Source: CAYVQE01 sp964633205
GTDB taxonomy: Bacteria; Myxococcota; B64-G9
Assembly (NCBI GenBank): GCA_964633205.1
Contig: CAZWFN010000025.1
Span: 1 to 54,855, forward strand
Length of the DNA: 54,855 bases
Direction of reading: 5' to 3'
Shown: piece after piece, positions 1 to 8,731 of the stretch
Position numbering within the stretch: the stretch's first letter is position 1
Layout: each line of letters opens with the position of its first letter
Made by a program: the position numbers and the translations under genes
Notes under the pieces: model-generated
Seen by the model: only the letters and a program-made list of their open reading frames with translations
What the model was told of the DNA's origin: nothing
The model's database searches: none

Positions 1-351
1 GAAGAGGAGCGCAAGCGCAAGGAGGAAGAGGAGCGCAAGCGCCAGGAGGAAGAGGTAGCGCGCAAGCGCCAGGAGGAAGAGGAGCGCAAGCGCCAGGAGG
101 AAGAGGAGCGCAAGCGCAAGGAGGAAGAGGAGCGCAAGCGCCAGGAGGAAGAGGAGCGCAAGCGCCAGGAAGAAGAGGCAGAGCGCAAGCGCCAGGAGGA
201 AGAGCAAGAGCGCAAGCGCCAGGAAGAGGAGGAGCGTAGGCGCGAGGAAGAGGAGGAGGCGCGCAAGCGGCTGGAGGAGGAAGAGGAGCGCGAGCGGCGG
301 GAGGAGGAAGGGGAGCGCGAGCGGCGGGAGGGGGAAGAGGCGGCTGAGCGG
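1..351 (+). repeat. In-frame tandem repeat encoding EEEERKRQ-type units
   Basis: Roughly a dozen 24-27 nt units of the type GAGGAAGAGGAGCGCAAGCG give EEEERKRQ or EEEERKRK in the protein. Some units have one extra residue (VA, AE or QE variants). Units become more diverged towards the 3' end. Everything is in frame, so this is a coding minisatellite and length variation between strains is likely. The left boundary is outside the window. Confidence 0.85.
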
Positions 352-2631
352 GTGGCGCACGAGCGGGACCGGTTGGATCGCGAGGCCGAGCGGGACCGGT
401 TGGATCGCGAAGCCGAGCGGGAGCTGGCGGATCATCTGGCCGCGGCGGAGAGCGAAGAGGCCGCGGGTGCGGCTGGGGCTGGGGGGCTCGTGGGTGGTGA
501 GGCGATCGAGGATGAGGAGTCGCTCGATTCCGAGGCGTTCTGGCGCGACGCGGATGAGGCGGAGGACGATGCGGCCGCGGAGCAAGCGGCCGAGCTGGCC
601 CGCGTGGCCTCGCGCTGGATGACCGATCAGAGCTTCAGCCTCGCCGGCGGCCGCCGCGACGCCGGGGCTGAATCAGCCGCCGGCGAACCCGATGCGCTGG
701 AGCCCGGAACCGACGCGGCGGAGGCGGACAGCGTCGCGGGTGGGGCTGCTGCTGAGGCGCCGGAATTCGATCCCGACGTGGCGGCTTCCGACCGCGGGTT
801 GGCGGAGGCCGACGGCGACGCAGACCTGCCGCGCCCGGACACCGGCCTCGGACCCTTCGACCCGCCGCCGGAGACCGATCCCGAGATGCTGGCCGAGCGC
901 GGTACCGAGCCCGACCTGGCCGGTGAGCTCGAGGTGCCGACCACCATGCACGGCGGCAGCGATCTGGTCCAGCTGCTCGAGCGCGAGGCCCGGCTGGCGC
1001 GCGAGCTGGCCGCCGACGCCGCCGAGGAAGACGGCGCGGCCTTCCAACCCGAAGACGTGGTCGGCACCGTGCCCGATCTGCCGCCGCGGCCCGGCGACGA
1101 GGGGGGCGCTGACACCACGGCGGAAGCCAGGCCGACTTCACCGCTGGAGCGGGCCCGGGCCGCGCCCCGGGGGCCGGTGCCCCAGGAGACCCCGCGGGGC
1201 GAGCCCCCGGACCGGGCCGCCGAGCCGGGGGCGTACTTCGAACGCCAGGACACGGCCAAGCGGGCCGCCGAGCAGCGGCCGGAATTCGACCGCGAGGACA
1301 CCGAGGACCTGCCGCGGCCCGGTACCGCCGGGGCGGCGGCAGCCGACGCACCGGAATCCTCGGGGACCCATCGCCGGGTGCCGTTGAAAAGGTCTGGCTT
1401 GCGCGTCATCCGACCGGGACGCGCCGGCCGTGGCGGGCAGCCGCGGCCCGGGGCCCGGTCCGAAGCGACCGAGCCCTCCCCGGCCGCGGAAACCCCCGCG
1501 GCGGTGGTCGCTGAGCCGGAAGCGCCGCCGGCCGAGGACTTTTTCAGCCGCGGCCTGCCCCCGGCCCTGCTGCCGCCGGAGCCGGGCAGCTGCGATCTGG
1601 CCCGCGAGCCCATGCCCTATCTGCTGTGGCGCTTGGCGGTCCAGGGGGTCTCGGGCAAGATGGTCTTCCGCTCCGGCAGCGACGAGAAGGCCGTCTTTTT
1701 CGAGGCGGGCGTGCCGGTCGGGGTGCGCTCGAACCAGACCGCCGACCGGCTCGAGGAGCTGCTGTTCCGGCAGGGCCTGATCGACCGCGCCGCGTATGCC
1801 GAGGCCCGGGTCAAGGGCCTGGAGCAGGCCCGGGCCCTGGCCGCCCATCTGGTCGAGCGGGGCCTGCTGCGCCCGGACGAGCTCTTCCCGTTGGTCCGGC
1901 GGCACCTGGAGACCAGCTTGCTGGGCCTGTTCGAGTGGAGCAGCGGCGAGGCGCACTACGAGGCCGAGCTGGCCCCGGACGCCGAAAAGGTGCGCCTGGC
2001 CCGGCCGCTGCCCTCGCTGTTGATGGAGGGCATCCGGCGCAAGTTCCTGCTGCCGCGCATGATGGAGCAGCTCGGCGGACCGGCCTCGCTGCTGGCGCCG
2101 GTGGCGGCCGAGCAGCGCGAGTCCGCCTGCGACCCGGAGGCGCTGGAGATGACCGCTGCCGAGCGGGAGGTGCTGCGGCTGGTCGACGGCATGCGCCCCA
2201 TCGAGGAGATCGTGTTCCTGTCCGGCCGCGAGGTGAGCACGGTCTACCGGGTGCTGCTGGCGGCCAACGTGGTCGGTTTGATCCGGGTGGCGGTGCGCGG
2301 TTTGCGCGCCGACGCCGAAAATCCGGAGCAGAGCGAGCAGCGCGACCTGGAAATCCGCCGCCGCCGGATCGAGGCCAAGTTCGCCCAGATCCACGAGGCC
2401 AGCTACTTCGACATCCTGGGCGTGGCTGAGCAGGCCAATCCCTACGAGATCCAGGCCGCCCACGACGAGCTGGCCCGCCAGTTCCACTCGCTGCACTACG
2501 CCCACCCGGCGCTGGCCGACCTGAAGCCCAAGCTCGAGATCGTCCAGCGCACCCTGGCCGAGGCCCGCGACGTGCTGTCCGACGACCTGCTGCGCGCCGG
2601 CTACCGCGAGGCCCTGCAACGGGGCGACTGA
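1..2631 (+). CDS. DUF4388 / J-like domain protein with long charged helix (5' end outside window)
   Basis: Frame 1 is open from the first base, so the gene starts upstream and only its 3' part (about 876 codons) is seen. Bases 1-350 encode an E/R/K/Q-rich repeat of 8-9 residues typical of a single alpha helix or coiled coil. A low-complexity Ala/Glu/Pro region follows (about 420-1580). About 1590-2030 resembles a DUF4388 (PatA N-terminal-like) domain, with MPYLLWRLAVQGVSGKMVF near its start. About 2150-2300 looks like a small helical or winged-helix segment. The last 80 residues resemble a J domain (YFDILGV, then LARQFHSLHYAHP) but lack the HPD tripeptide, so canonical Hsp70 stimulation is unlikely. 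DUF4388 proteins of myxobacteria are often linked to signalling or motility; no precise function is assigned. A GTG at 352 is an internal codon, not the start. Confidence 0.75.
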   Translation, partial: EEERKRKEEEERKRQEEEVARKRQEEEERKRQEEEERKRKEEEERKRQEEEERKRQEEEAERKRQEEEQERKRQEEEERRREEEEEARKRLEEEEERERREEEGERERREGEEAAERVAHERDRLDREAERDRLDREAERELADHLAAAESEEAAGAAGAGGLVGGEAIEDEESLDSEAFWRDADEAEDDAAAEQAAELARVASRWMTDQSFSLAGGRRDAGAESAAGEPDALEPGTDAAEADSVAGGAAAEAPEFDPDVAASDRGLAEADGDADLPRPDTGLGPFDPPPETDPEMLAERGTEPDLAGELEVPTTMHGGSDLVQLLEREARLARELAADAAEEDGAAFQPEDVVGTVPDLPPRPGDEGGADTTAEARPTSPLERARAAPRGPVPQETPRGEPPDRAAEPGAYFERQDTAKRAAEQRPEFDREDTEDLPRPGTAGAAAADAPESSGTHRRVPLKRSGLRVIRPGRAGRGGQPRPGARSEATEPSPAAETPAAVVAEPEAPPAEDFFSRGLPPALLPPEPGSCDLAREPMPYLLWRLAVQGVSGKMVFRSGSDEKAVFFEAGVPVGVRSNQTADRLEELLFRQGLIDRAAYAEARVKGLEQARALAAHLVERGLLRPDELFPLVRRHLETSLLGLFEWSSGEAHYEAELAPDAEKVRLARPLPSLLMEGIRRKFLLPRMMEQLGGPASLLAPVAAEQRESACDPEALEMTAAEREVLRLVDGMRPIEEIVFLSGREVSTVYRVLLAANVVGLIRVAVRGLRADAENPEQSEQRDLEIRRRRIEAKFAQIHEASYFDILGVAEQANPYEIQAAHDELARQFHSLHYAHPALADLKPKLEIVQRTLAEARDVLSDDLLRAGYREALQRGD
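361..414 (+). repeat. 27-nt tandem duplication inside the first gene
   Basis: Two 27-nt copies at 361-387 and 388-414 differ by one base (GAGGCC versus GAAGCC). Each encodes ERDRLDREA. This looks like a recent in-frame duplication at the end of the charged-helix region. Confidence 0.85.
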
Positions 2632-2718
2632 GCCTCGACACCCGCGGCCGAAGCTCCTCTGGCAACGGTGGCCAAGAGCGACTCCGGGCCGGGGCTGGGC
2701 GCCGCGATAAGGCCGAAG

Positions 2719-2746
2719 TTCGCCAGGGACTGCAGTTTGGTAATTT
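2719..2746 (+). promoter_or_regulatory. Possible promoter of the DUF4143 ATPase
   Basis: TTCGCC at 2719-2724 is separated by 16 nt from TAATTT at 2741-2746, in an AT-rich island unusual for this genome. A start near 2753 would place the inverted repeat 2755-2785 at the very beginning of the transcript. The match to consensus is only moderate. Confidence 0.3.
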
Positions 2747-2754
2747 GTATTGCT

Positions 2755-2785
2755 TGTCGTCATAAGGTCGTGCAAAATGACGACA
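2755..2785. promoter_or_regulatory. 9-bp perfect inverted repeat overlapping the ATPase start codon
   Basis: TGTCGTCAT at 2755-2763 and ATGACGACA at 2777-2785 are exact reverse complements separated by 13 nt. The right arm runs into the ATG at 2785. It could be an operator for a dimeric regulator or an mRNA hairpin hiding the start. A four-codon frame, ATG ACG ACA TGA (2777-2788), also overlaps the start. No good Shine-Dalgarno lies at normal distance: AAGG at 2764-2767 is 17 nt away. Confidence 0.55.
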
Positions 2786-3948
2786 TGATTGACAAGGTGG
2801 AATACCCGCGGCTTATCGAACCCCCGGCGGGCTCTTTTTTCCTGTTCGGTCCCCGTGGAACAGGGAAGAGCACCTGGTTGCGAAATACCTTTCCGTCGGC
2901 CCTGTTCATCGATCTTCTCTCCGAAGCCCGCTACCAATCCTACCTGGCCGCCGCCGGGCTGTTCGCCGACGAGATCCGGGCGGTCCCGGTCGATCGACCC
3001 ATCGTCGTCGACGAGTTGCAGCGTTTGCCCCAGCTGCTCAACGAGGTCCACCGCGCCATCGAAAGCCGCGGCCAGCGTTTCGTGTTGTGCGGCTCCAGCG
3101 CGCGCAAGCTCAGAGCGGGCGGAGTCAACCTGCTCGCCGGTCGCGCCAGCCGGCGCAACATGCATCCGCTGGTTCCCCAGGAGATGGGAGCCGACTTCGA
3201 TCTGGATGCCGCCTTGCGCATCGGCACCATTCCCCTGGTCCAGCAATCCGAAAACCCCGACGAGACCTTATCCGCCTACGTCCAGATGTATTTGAAAGAG
3301 GAGATACAGGCCGAAGCCCTGGTGCGAAACCTGCCGGGATTCGCCCGCTTTCTTCCCGTGTCGGCTCTCTTCCATGGCCAGGTGCTGAATGTATCGGGTC
3401 TGGCCCGGGATGCCGGCGTGGCGCGCACCACGATCAACGGCTACCTGGACATCCTCGAGGACACGCTATTGGCGTACAGGCTGCCGGCTTTCGAGGCCAG
3501 GCTGCGGGTGCGCGAGCGACGCCATCCCAAGCTCTACTGGGTCGATGCCGGTCTGGTGCGGGCCGTGCTCAACCGGGCCGGCTCCCCGGCGGCGGCTGAA
3601 CGTGGCCACCTGTTCGAAGGCTGGGTCGCCGGTTTGTTGCGCGCCTACCGCGACTACCGCTCGACCTTTGATGAGTTCTACTACTGGGCTTCAGGAACGG
3701 GCAGGCGGGTGGAGGTCGATTTCCTACTTCAACGCCAGGGCGAGCGCGTCGCCATCGAGGTCAAGTCCGGCTCGGAGCGTCCGACCAATGACGACCTCAA
3801 GGGGCTGCGGGCAATCGCGGCCTTGAGCGGGATGCGCCGCCGGCTGTTGGTCTACCGCCGTGATCGCCGCTTGCTCACCGAGGACGGAATCGAGATCATT
3901 CCCGTGGCTGAGCTGCTGCAGGAACTGGCGGCCGGGTCGTTGTTCTAA
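2785..3948 (+). CDS. AAA family ATPase with DUF4143 domain
   Basis: This 387-residue protein has the AAA_14 plus DUF4143 architecture. The P-loop is GPRGTGKST at residues 22-30 and the Walker B-like PIVVDELQR ends near residue 80. A winged-helix-like middle follows (GLARDAGVARTTINGYL). The C-terminus has a PD-(D/E)xK-like pattern, VEVDFLL then AIEVKSG, as is usual for DUF4143. The biological role of this widespread family is not established. The ATG at 2785 is preferred over an upstream GTG (2668) because homology begins with IDKVEYPRLIEP. The gene is preceded by an AT-rich island and its codon use is somewhat less GC-biased than its neighbours, hinting at horizontal acquisition. It stands alone; the def promoter follows it. 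Confidence 0.85.
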   Translation: MIDKVEYPRLIEPPAGSFFLFGPRGTGKSTWLRNTFPSALFIDLLSEARYQSYLAAAGLFADEIRAVPVDRPIVVDELQRLPQLLNEVHRAIESRGQRFVLCGSSARKLRAGGVNLLAGRASRRNMHPLVPQEMGADFDLDAALRIGTIPLVQQSENPDETLSAYVQMYLKEEIQAEALVRNLPGFARFLPVSALFHGQVLNVSGLARDAGVARTTINGYLDILEDTLLAYRLPAFEARLRVRERRHPKLYWVDAGLVRAVLNRAGSPAAAERGHLFEGWVAGLLRAYRDYRSTFDEFYYWASGTGRRVEVDFLLQRQGERVAIEVKSGSERPTNDDLKGLRAIAALSGMRRRLLVYRRDRRLLTEDGIEIIPVAELLQELAAGSLF

Positions 3949-3991
3949 ACCAGCGGCCGCCCCAATGCCGCTGGGGGCGGGCCGGTTGGGG

Positions 3992-4020
3992 TTGCCCGGC
4001 CCGGGGGGCGTTGCTAAATT
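3992..4020 (+). promoter_or_regulatory. Candidate sigma70 promoter for def-fmt
   Basis: TTGCCC (3992-3997), 17-nt spacer, TAAATT (4015-4020). It lies between the ATPase stop and def, and predicts a start near 4027. This argues against any def start upstream of that point. Confidence 0.5.
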
Positions 4021-4103
4021 GTCTTCCGGGTGACTCTGGGCCCCGGATGCCGGAAGCGGGGGTTGCGCACCGCGCGAGCGGCTGCGGGGCCGGGTGGTGG
4101 ACC

Positions 4104-4619
4104 ATGGCGGTACGCGAGCTGAGCATCTATCCGGAGCCGGTGCTGCGCCGGCAGAGCGAGCCCTTCGCGGCCTTCGATGACGGGCTGGCACGGCTGATCG
4201 ACGATCTGGCCGAGAGCATGTACTTCCACAAGGGCATCGGTCTGGCCGCGCCGCAGATCGGCGAGGCGCGCCGGGTGGCGGTGGTCGACGTGGAGCAGCG
4301 CGAGGGGACCCCGCACCTGATCGAGCTGGTCAATCCAGAGGTGATCGCGACTTCGGACGAGCGGGTCGAGGGTGAGGAGGGCTGCCTGTCCTTGCCGGAC
4401 GAGGCCGAGCTGGTGGTCCGGCCCCACCAGGTGACCATCCGCGCCCTCGATCGCCGGGGCCAGTCCTTCGAGATGACGGCTGGCGAGCTGCTCGGCCGGG
4501 CGCTGCAGCACGAGATCGACCACCTCGACGGCGTGCTGTTCATCGATCACATCTCCCGGCTGAAGCGCTCGTTGATCGAGCGCCGGATGAAGAAACGCGC
4601 CCGCCGCAAGGCGTCCTGA
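4104..4619 (+). CDS. def: Peptide deformylase
   Basis: This metalloenzyme removes the formyl group from the N-terminal methionine of new proteins. The protein has 171 residues, normal for the family. All three signature motifs are present: GIGLAAPQ at 44-51, EGCLS with metal ligand Cys94, and HEIDH at 136-140 with the other two ligands and the catalytic Glu137. The tail is rich in Lys and Arg. The ATG at 4104 places the usual short N-terminus before ELSIYPEPVLR. fmt follows 76 nt downstream, the classic def-fmt pairing in which one enzyme adds and the other removes the formyl group. Confidence 0.95.
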   Translation: MAVRELSIYPEPVLRRQSEPFAAFDDGLARLIDDLAESMYFHKGIGLAAPQIGEARRVAVVDVEQREGTPHLIELVNPEVIATSDERVEGEEGCLSLPDEAELVVRPHQVTIRALDRRGQSFEMTAGELLGRALQHEIDHLDGVLFIDHISRLKRSLIERRMKKRARRKAS

Positions 4620-4695
4620 CCCCGATCCGGCCCTGGACATCGGCCCGCGTTTCGGGGACCCTGCGGCCCCGAGACCCCGCGCCCGCTGAACGGCG

Positions 4696-5655
4696 ATGCC
4701 GCGGCCATTGGAGGGCAGTTTGCGATTCGTGTTCTTCGGCACCCCGGAGTTCGCGGTGGACGTTCTGGACGCGCTCGAGGCCGCCGGGCAGGTCCCGGTG
4801 GCGGTGGTCTGCCAACCCGATCGCCCGCGCGGCCGGGGCCGGCGGCCGGTGGCGCCGCCGGTCAAGGACTGGGCCGCGCAGCGCGGGATCGAGGTGCTGC
4901 AGCCGCCGCGGCAGAAGGATCCCGACTACCGGCGGCGCTTCGAGGCGTTGCAGCCCGATCTGGCACTGGTGGCCGCCTTCGGTCAGATCCTGCCGCGGGC
5001 GGTGCTGGCGGTGCCGCGGCTGGGCTTCATCAACGTCCACCCCTCGCTGGTGCCCCGCTATCGGGGGGCGGCTCCACTGCAATGGACGCTGATCAACGGT
5101 GACCGCGAGACCGGTGTCAGCATCCTCGAGGTGACCCCGCGCATCGACGACGGCGACGTGCTGGCCCAGCAGCGGGTGGCGGTCGAGCCCGACGAAAACG
5201 CCGCCGAACTCGGTGCGCGGCTGGCCGCACTGGGCGGGCAGCTGGCGGCCGAGGTGATGGCGCGGCTGGAGCGAGGCCCGATCGCGCGCCGGCCCCAGGG
5301 CGAATCCGGCCTGGTCATGGCCCGCCAGCTCGACAAGGCCGACGGCCGGCTGGACTGGAACCAGCCGGCCCGCGCACTGCACGATCGGGTGCGCGGTGTC
5401 CAGCCCTGGCCGGGCGCGACCACCCGGCTGGGCGACCAGCCACTCAAGATCGCGCGCACCCGACCCGAGCCCGACCGTGGCCAGCCCGAAGCCGCGCCCG
5501 GTCAGATCATCGAGGCGGCGGGCGACCGGCTGCTGGTCCAGACCGGCCAGGGCGCCCTGGCCCTGCTGGAGATCCAGCCGGCGGGCAAGAAACGCATGCC
5601 GGCGCGCGCCTTCCTGGCCGGCCGCCGCATCGAGCCCGGCGCGCGGCTGGGCTGA
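4696..5655 (+). CDS. fmt: Methionyl-tRNA formyltransferase
   Basis: Transfers a formyl group from 10-formyltetrahydrofolate to initiator Met-tRNA. The protein is 319 residues, standard length. The N-terminal formyltransferase fold starts at LRFVFFGTPEFA. The catalytic set is visible as Asn113 and His115 in FINVHPSLVPRYRGAAP, and Asp154 in RIDDGDVL. The C-terminal tRNA-binding domain follows (from about 210). The start is uncertain: the ATG at 4696 has no clear ribosome site, whereas the in-frame TTG at 4720 sits just after GGAGGG and would give LRFVFFG as N-terminus. It is second in the def-fmt unit and converges on cysteine synthase, with only 12 nt between the two stop codons. Confidence 0.95.
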   Translation: MPRPLEGSLRFVFFGTPEFAVDVLDALEAAGQVPVAVVCQPDRPRGRGRRPVAPPVKDWAAQRGIEVLQPPRQKDPDYRRRFEALQPDLALVAAFGQILPRAVLAVPRLGFINVHPSLVPRYRGAAPLQWTLINGDRETGVSILEVTPRIDDGDVLAQQRVAVEPDENAAELGARLAALGGQLAAEVMARLERGPIARRPQGESGLVMARQLDKADGRLDWNQPARALHDRVRGVQPWPGATTRLGDQPLKIARTRPEPDRGQPEAAPGQIIEAAGDRLLVQTGQGALALLEIQPAGKKRMPARAFLAGRRIEPGARLG

Positions 5656-5667
5656 GCCCGGTCGGCG

Positions 5668-6576
5668 TCAAATCAGGGCGGTGGAGAAGTAGCGCTCGGC
5701 GCGGTCGGGCAGGATGGTGACGACGCGGCGCTCGCCGCCCGGCTTGGCCGACACCCGGGTCGAGGCCCAGACATTGGCGCCGGCCGAGGTGCCCACCAGC
5801 ATGCCCGAGCGGCGGGCCAGGGCGCGGGCGGTGGCGATGGCGTCGGCGTCGGTGACGATCTCCACGTCGTCGATCAGATCGACGTCGAGCACCGGCGGGA
5901 TGAAGCCGTCGCCGATGCCCTGGATCTGGTGCAAGCCGGGCTCCTTGCCCAGCAGGGCGGCCGAGTTCTTGGGTTCGACGGCCACGATGCGCACCGCCGG
6001 GTTCTGCTCCTTGAGAAAGCGGCCCACCCCGGCCAGGGTGCCGCCGCTGCCCACCCCGGCGACGAAGGCGTCGATCTTGCCCTCCATTTGCTCCCAGATC
6101 TCGCGGGCCGTCTCCCGGTAGTGCACCTCGGGGTTGAGCGGATTCTCGAACTGCTGCGGGACCCAGACGTGCTCGGGATCCTCGGCCAGCATCGTCCGTA
6201 CTTTCTCCACCGCCTCGGGCAGGCTGCCCTCGGCCGAGGTATAGATCAGCTCACCGCCGAAGGCCCGGATGATCTTGCGCCGTTCCTCGCTCATGTTCTC
6301 GGGCATGACGATGACGACGCGGTAGCCCTTCATCACCCCGACCAGCGAGACCCCGATGCCGGTGTTGCCGCTCGACGCCTCGACGATGACCATCCCGGGC
6401 CGCAACTGCCCGTCGGCCTCGGCGTGCTCGATGAGATAGCGCGCCACCCGATCCTTGACGCTGCCACCCGGATTGAGGTGCTCGGCCTTGGCGAATATAT
6501 GGGGAGCGCCGAAGCGGCTCAAGTTGATCATGGGCGTGTTGCCGATACACGCCAGGACATCGTCGACCACCTTCAT
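5668..6576 (-). CDS. cysK: Cysteine synthase (O-acetylserine sulfhydrylase family)
   Basis: PLP enzyme of the CysK/CysM family, making cysteine from O-acetylserine and sulfide. It has 302 residues. The PLP lysine is Lys41 in NPGGSVKDR. The substrate-binding SSGNTG loop is at 68-73 and the phosphate-binding GVGSGGT lies near residue 172. The ATG at 6576 has a good GGAGG site (6583-6587) and begins exactly where homology does; an upstream in-frame start at 6615 is less likely. It lies 55 nt downstream of the BatA-like gene on the same strand and may be read from its own promoter inside the end of that gene. CysK versus CysM cannot be settled from sequence alone. Confidence 0.92.
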   Translation of the reverse strand: MKVVDDVLACIGNTPMINLSRFGAPHIFAKAEHLNPGGSVKDRVARYLIEHAEADGQLRPGMVIVEASSGNTGIGVSLVGVMKGYRVVIVMPENMSEERRKIIRAFGGELIYTSAEGSLPEAVEKVRTMLAEDPEHVWVPQQFENPLNPEVHYRETAREIWEQMEGKIDAFVAGVGSGGTLAGVGRFLKEQNPAVRIVAVEPKNSAALLGKEPGLHQIQGIGDGFIPPVLDVDLIDDVEIVTDADAIATARALARRSGMLVGTSAGANVWASTRVSAKPGGERRVVTILPDRAERYFSTALI

Positions 6577-6606
6577 GTTCTTCCTCCGAGGCCGCGGTTC
6601 GAGCGG

Positions 6607-6635
6607 AGTTTGCACCGGATTGGGTCGCCCGTCAA
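6607..6635 (-). promoter_or_regulatory. Possible cysK promoter
   Basis: On the minus strand, TTGACG (6635-6630), a 17-nt spacer and CAAACT (6612-6607). It overlaps the stop of the BatA-like gene and would start transcription near 6600, about 25 nt before the cysK ATG. The -10 match is weak. Confidence 0.35.
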
Positions 6636-8716
6636 CGGCGGATTAGCAGGCCCTCGCAAAGCACCAGGCCCAGCGCCAGCAGCAGCAACGCGCCCGCCAG
6701 CGAGCGTTCGCCGTGGCCGTTGCGGCTGGCCACGGTCAACCGCCCGCCGCTGCCGAGCCAGCTGCGCAGGGTGGCGGGTGCAAGCGGTCGCGGATCGCTC
6801 TCGGCGGTGGGCGGTCGCACGAAGAACCCCGGGATGGTCACGCCGGCCAGCGCTCGCCCGCCGGCGCGCTGCTCCACCGCATACCAGCCGGGCCGGGCGG
6901 TCTCGGTGAAGCGCACCACCGCCTCGTCGCCGCCGGGCAGCGGCAGCTCGCGGGTATGGCCTTGCGGCGTCCGGATCCGGATGCGCTGGGCCTCGGCCAA
7001 TGCCGGCACCTCCACCGCCGCACCCACCTCGACGTCGGGCGGCGGCTGCACGTCGAGGCTGCCGGCCAGGTAGGCCACGGCGTGCTGCAGAAACGGCAGG
7101 AAGCTGGCCCGGGCCGGCCAATTGGTCCAGTCGCGATCCAGGCTCGAGGTGAACAGCAGCACCCGGCCGGCCCGGTAGCGGCCCTCGACCAGCGCCGGGG
7201 CTCCGTTGGCGTAGCGGATCAAGACCCGGCTGCGCTCCTGCTGCCGGTCGGGCGCCAGCACCACGGCGCGCCGGGTGCGCACCCCGGACAGGGCCCGGGC
7301 GTCCGGGCCGCTGAAGATGGCCAACAACGGGTGGTCGTCGGCGGTCTCGCCGAAAGCCATCCCGGAGCGGATGCGGCCGTCGGGCGCGACCGGGCCCAGG
7401 GTGACCACGTCGCGCAGCCGCCAGGGCAGCAGCGGGCCCAGCATGCGGTTGCTGTGATCCAACTCGACCCGGTCGCCGGCGGCGATGAACAGACCGCCGC
7501 CGCCGGCGACGAACTCGCGCAGCGCCTCCCGTCCGGCCGGCGCCAGGTTGCGCACATTGACCAGAAAGACCACGTCTGCCGCGGCCAGCTGGGCTGGCTG
7601 CAGCCGGTCCGGGGTGACCGTGACGAAGCGCACCCCGGCGGCGGTCGGCCCCGTCGGCGCCAGGGCGTGCTCGAGGTAGAACACCTCGTCGTGGTGGATC
7701 ACCGGCCGCATGTCGCCGTTGACCAGCAGGGCCTTGAGCCGCTGGTGTCCGGAGAGCAGAAACAGCCGCTCGTCGTCGGCCGCCAGCCGGTCGGCTGGCA
7801 GCCGGATGCGGCCCAGCAGCGGACCGGATTGCGGCGGGTGCAAGCTGAACAGCTTGCGCGCCGGACGGTTGGCCTCCAGGGCGGCGAAACCGCGGGCCAC
7901 CACCCGGTCGCGCCAGGCCACCTCCACCGCCAGCTCCTGCTCGCCGGTGGCACCGTAGCGCACCAGCCGGCCCGACAACTCGAGCAGCCCACCCGAACGG
8001 GTCTGCTCCACGTCCAGCACGGCCCGGTTGGACCGTTCGCTGTCGGCGGCCACATCCTCGAGCACCAGCTCCGGGGCTGCGCTCGCCGGCCAGCGCGGCG
8101 GTCCGTTGAAGGCGTGGCGCGCGGTGTCGGTCAGCAACACCACCTGGCGCCGGGTGCCGGCCGGCGCCTCGGCCAGCAGCTCCGCGGCCCGGCCCATGGC
8201 GGCCGACAGGTCGCTGGTCGACCAGCCCGGCTCTTGGTCGTCCAGGGCGTCGAGCAGCACAGCGGCCGAGCCGCTGCAAGGCGCCACCAGCGGCTTCAGC
8301 CGCCCGCCGGCCCGCAGCAGGCAGGCGCTGTCCTGCGGCCCCAGCGCGCGGACCCGCGCCCGGGCGCGCTCGAGCGCCAGCGCGAACAGGGAGCGGTCAC
8401 CGAGCCTGGTGCGCATGCTCAACGAGGCATCCAGCACCAGGCAGCTGACGGTCGGGCCGCTGCCGGCGGCCGCCCCCCGCGGCTGCAGGGTGGGGCCGGC
8501 CGCGGCCAGCACCAGTGCCGCGATCAACAGGGTGCGCACCAGCAGCAGCAATACCTGACGCAGCAGGATGCGCCGCGCCGAGCGCCGCTGGACCCGGAGC
8601 AGGAAGTCGATGGCCGGGAAGGGCTGGCGCCGGGCGCGGTGGCGGTTGATCAGGTGGATGATCACGGGCAGCGCGGCGGCGGGCAGGGCCCAGAGCATGG
8701 CGGGCTGGCTGAACAC
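6632..8716 (-). CDS. BatA-like membrane protein with VWA-like domain
   Basis: A 694-residue inner-membrane protein. The N-terminus matches the BatA/aerotolerance-regulator N-terminal domain: a short TM helix (LWALPAAALPVIIHLI), a basic loop, the PAIDFLL motif, and a second TM (about 55-73). A von Willebrand A-like region follows with a MIDAS-type DASLSM. The centre looks like a glutamine-amidotransferase-like fold (VFLVNVRNL, GGGLFIAAGD), common in this family. A last TM helix (LLLLALGLVLCEGLLI) closes the protein. BatA-like proteins act with DUF58 proteins and MoxR ATPases, probably in envelope protein maturation; the mechanism is not firmly known. It starts 15 nt after the DUF58 gene, so the two are co-transcribed. 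Confidence 0.85.
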   Translation of the reverse strand: MFSQPAMLWALPAAALPVIIHLINRHRARRQPFPAIDFLLRVQRRSARRILLRQVLLLLVRTLLIAALVLAAAGPTLQPRGAAAGSGPTVSCLVLDASLSMRTRLGDRSLFALALERARARVRALGPQDSACLLRAGGRLKPLVAPCSGSAAVLLDALDDQEPGWSTSDLSAAMGRAAELLAEAPAGTRRQVVLLTDTARHAFNGPPRWPASAAPELVLEDVAADSERSNRAVLDVEQTRSGGLLELSGRLVRYGATGEQELAVEVAWRDRVVARGFAALEANRPARKLFSLHPPQSGPLLGRIRLPADRLAADDERLFLLSGHQRLKALLVNGDMRPVIHHDEVFYLEHALAPTGPTAAGVRFVTVTPDRLQPAQLAAADVVFLVNVRNLAPAGREALREFVAGGGGLFIAAGDRVELDHSNRMLGPLLPWRLRDVVTLGPVAPDGRIRSGMAFGETADDHPLLAIFSGPDARALSGVRTRRAVVLAPDRQQERSRVLIRYANGAPALVEGRYRAGRVLLFTSSLDRDWTNWPARASFLPFLQHAVAYLAGSLDVQPPPDVEVGAAVEVPALAEAQRIRIRTPQGHTRELPLPGGDEAVVRFTETARPGWYAVEQRAGGRALAGVTIPGFFVRPPTAESDPRPLAPATLRSWLGSGGRLTVASRNGHGERSLAGALLLLALGLVLCEGLLIRR

Positions 8717-8731
8717 GGCGGCCGCTCTCTT

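Noticed and set aside
1..351. Regular repeats that could suggest a CRISPR array
   Set aside because: Units are contiguous, in frame and without unique spacers. They encode a charged helix.
2668..2784. Upstream GTG start for the DUF4143 ATPase
   Set aside because: The extra 39 residues lack homology, and the AT-rich island and inverted repeat lie there; the ATG at 2785 fits the family N-terminus.
4011..4103. Upstream TTG start for def
   Set aside because: It would overlap the predicted promoter -10 and add residues absent from peptide deformylases.
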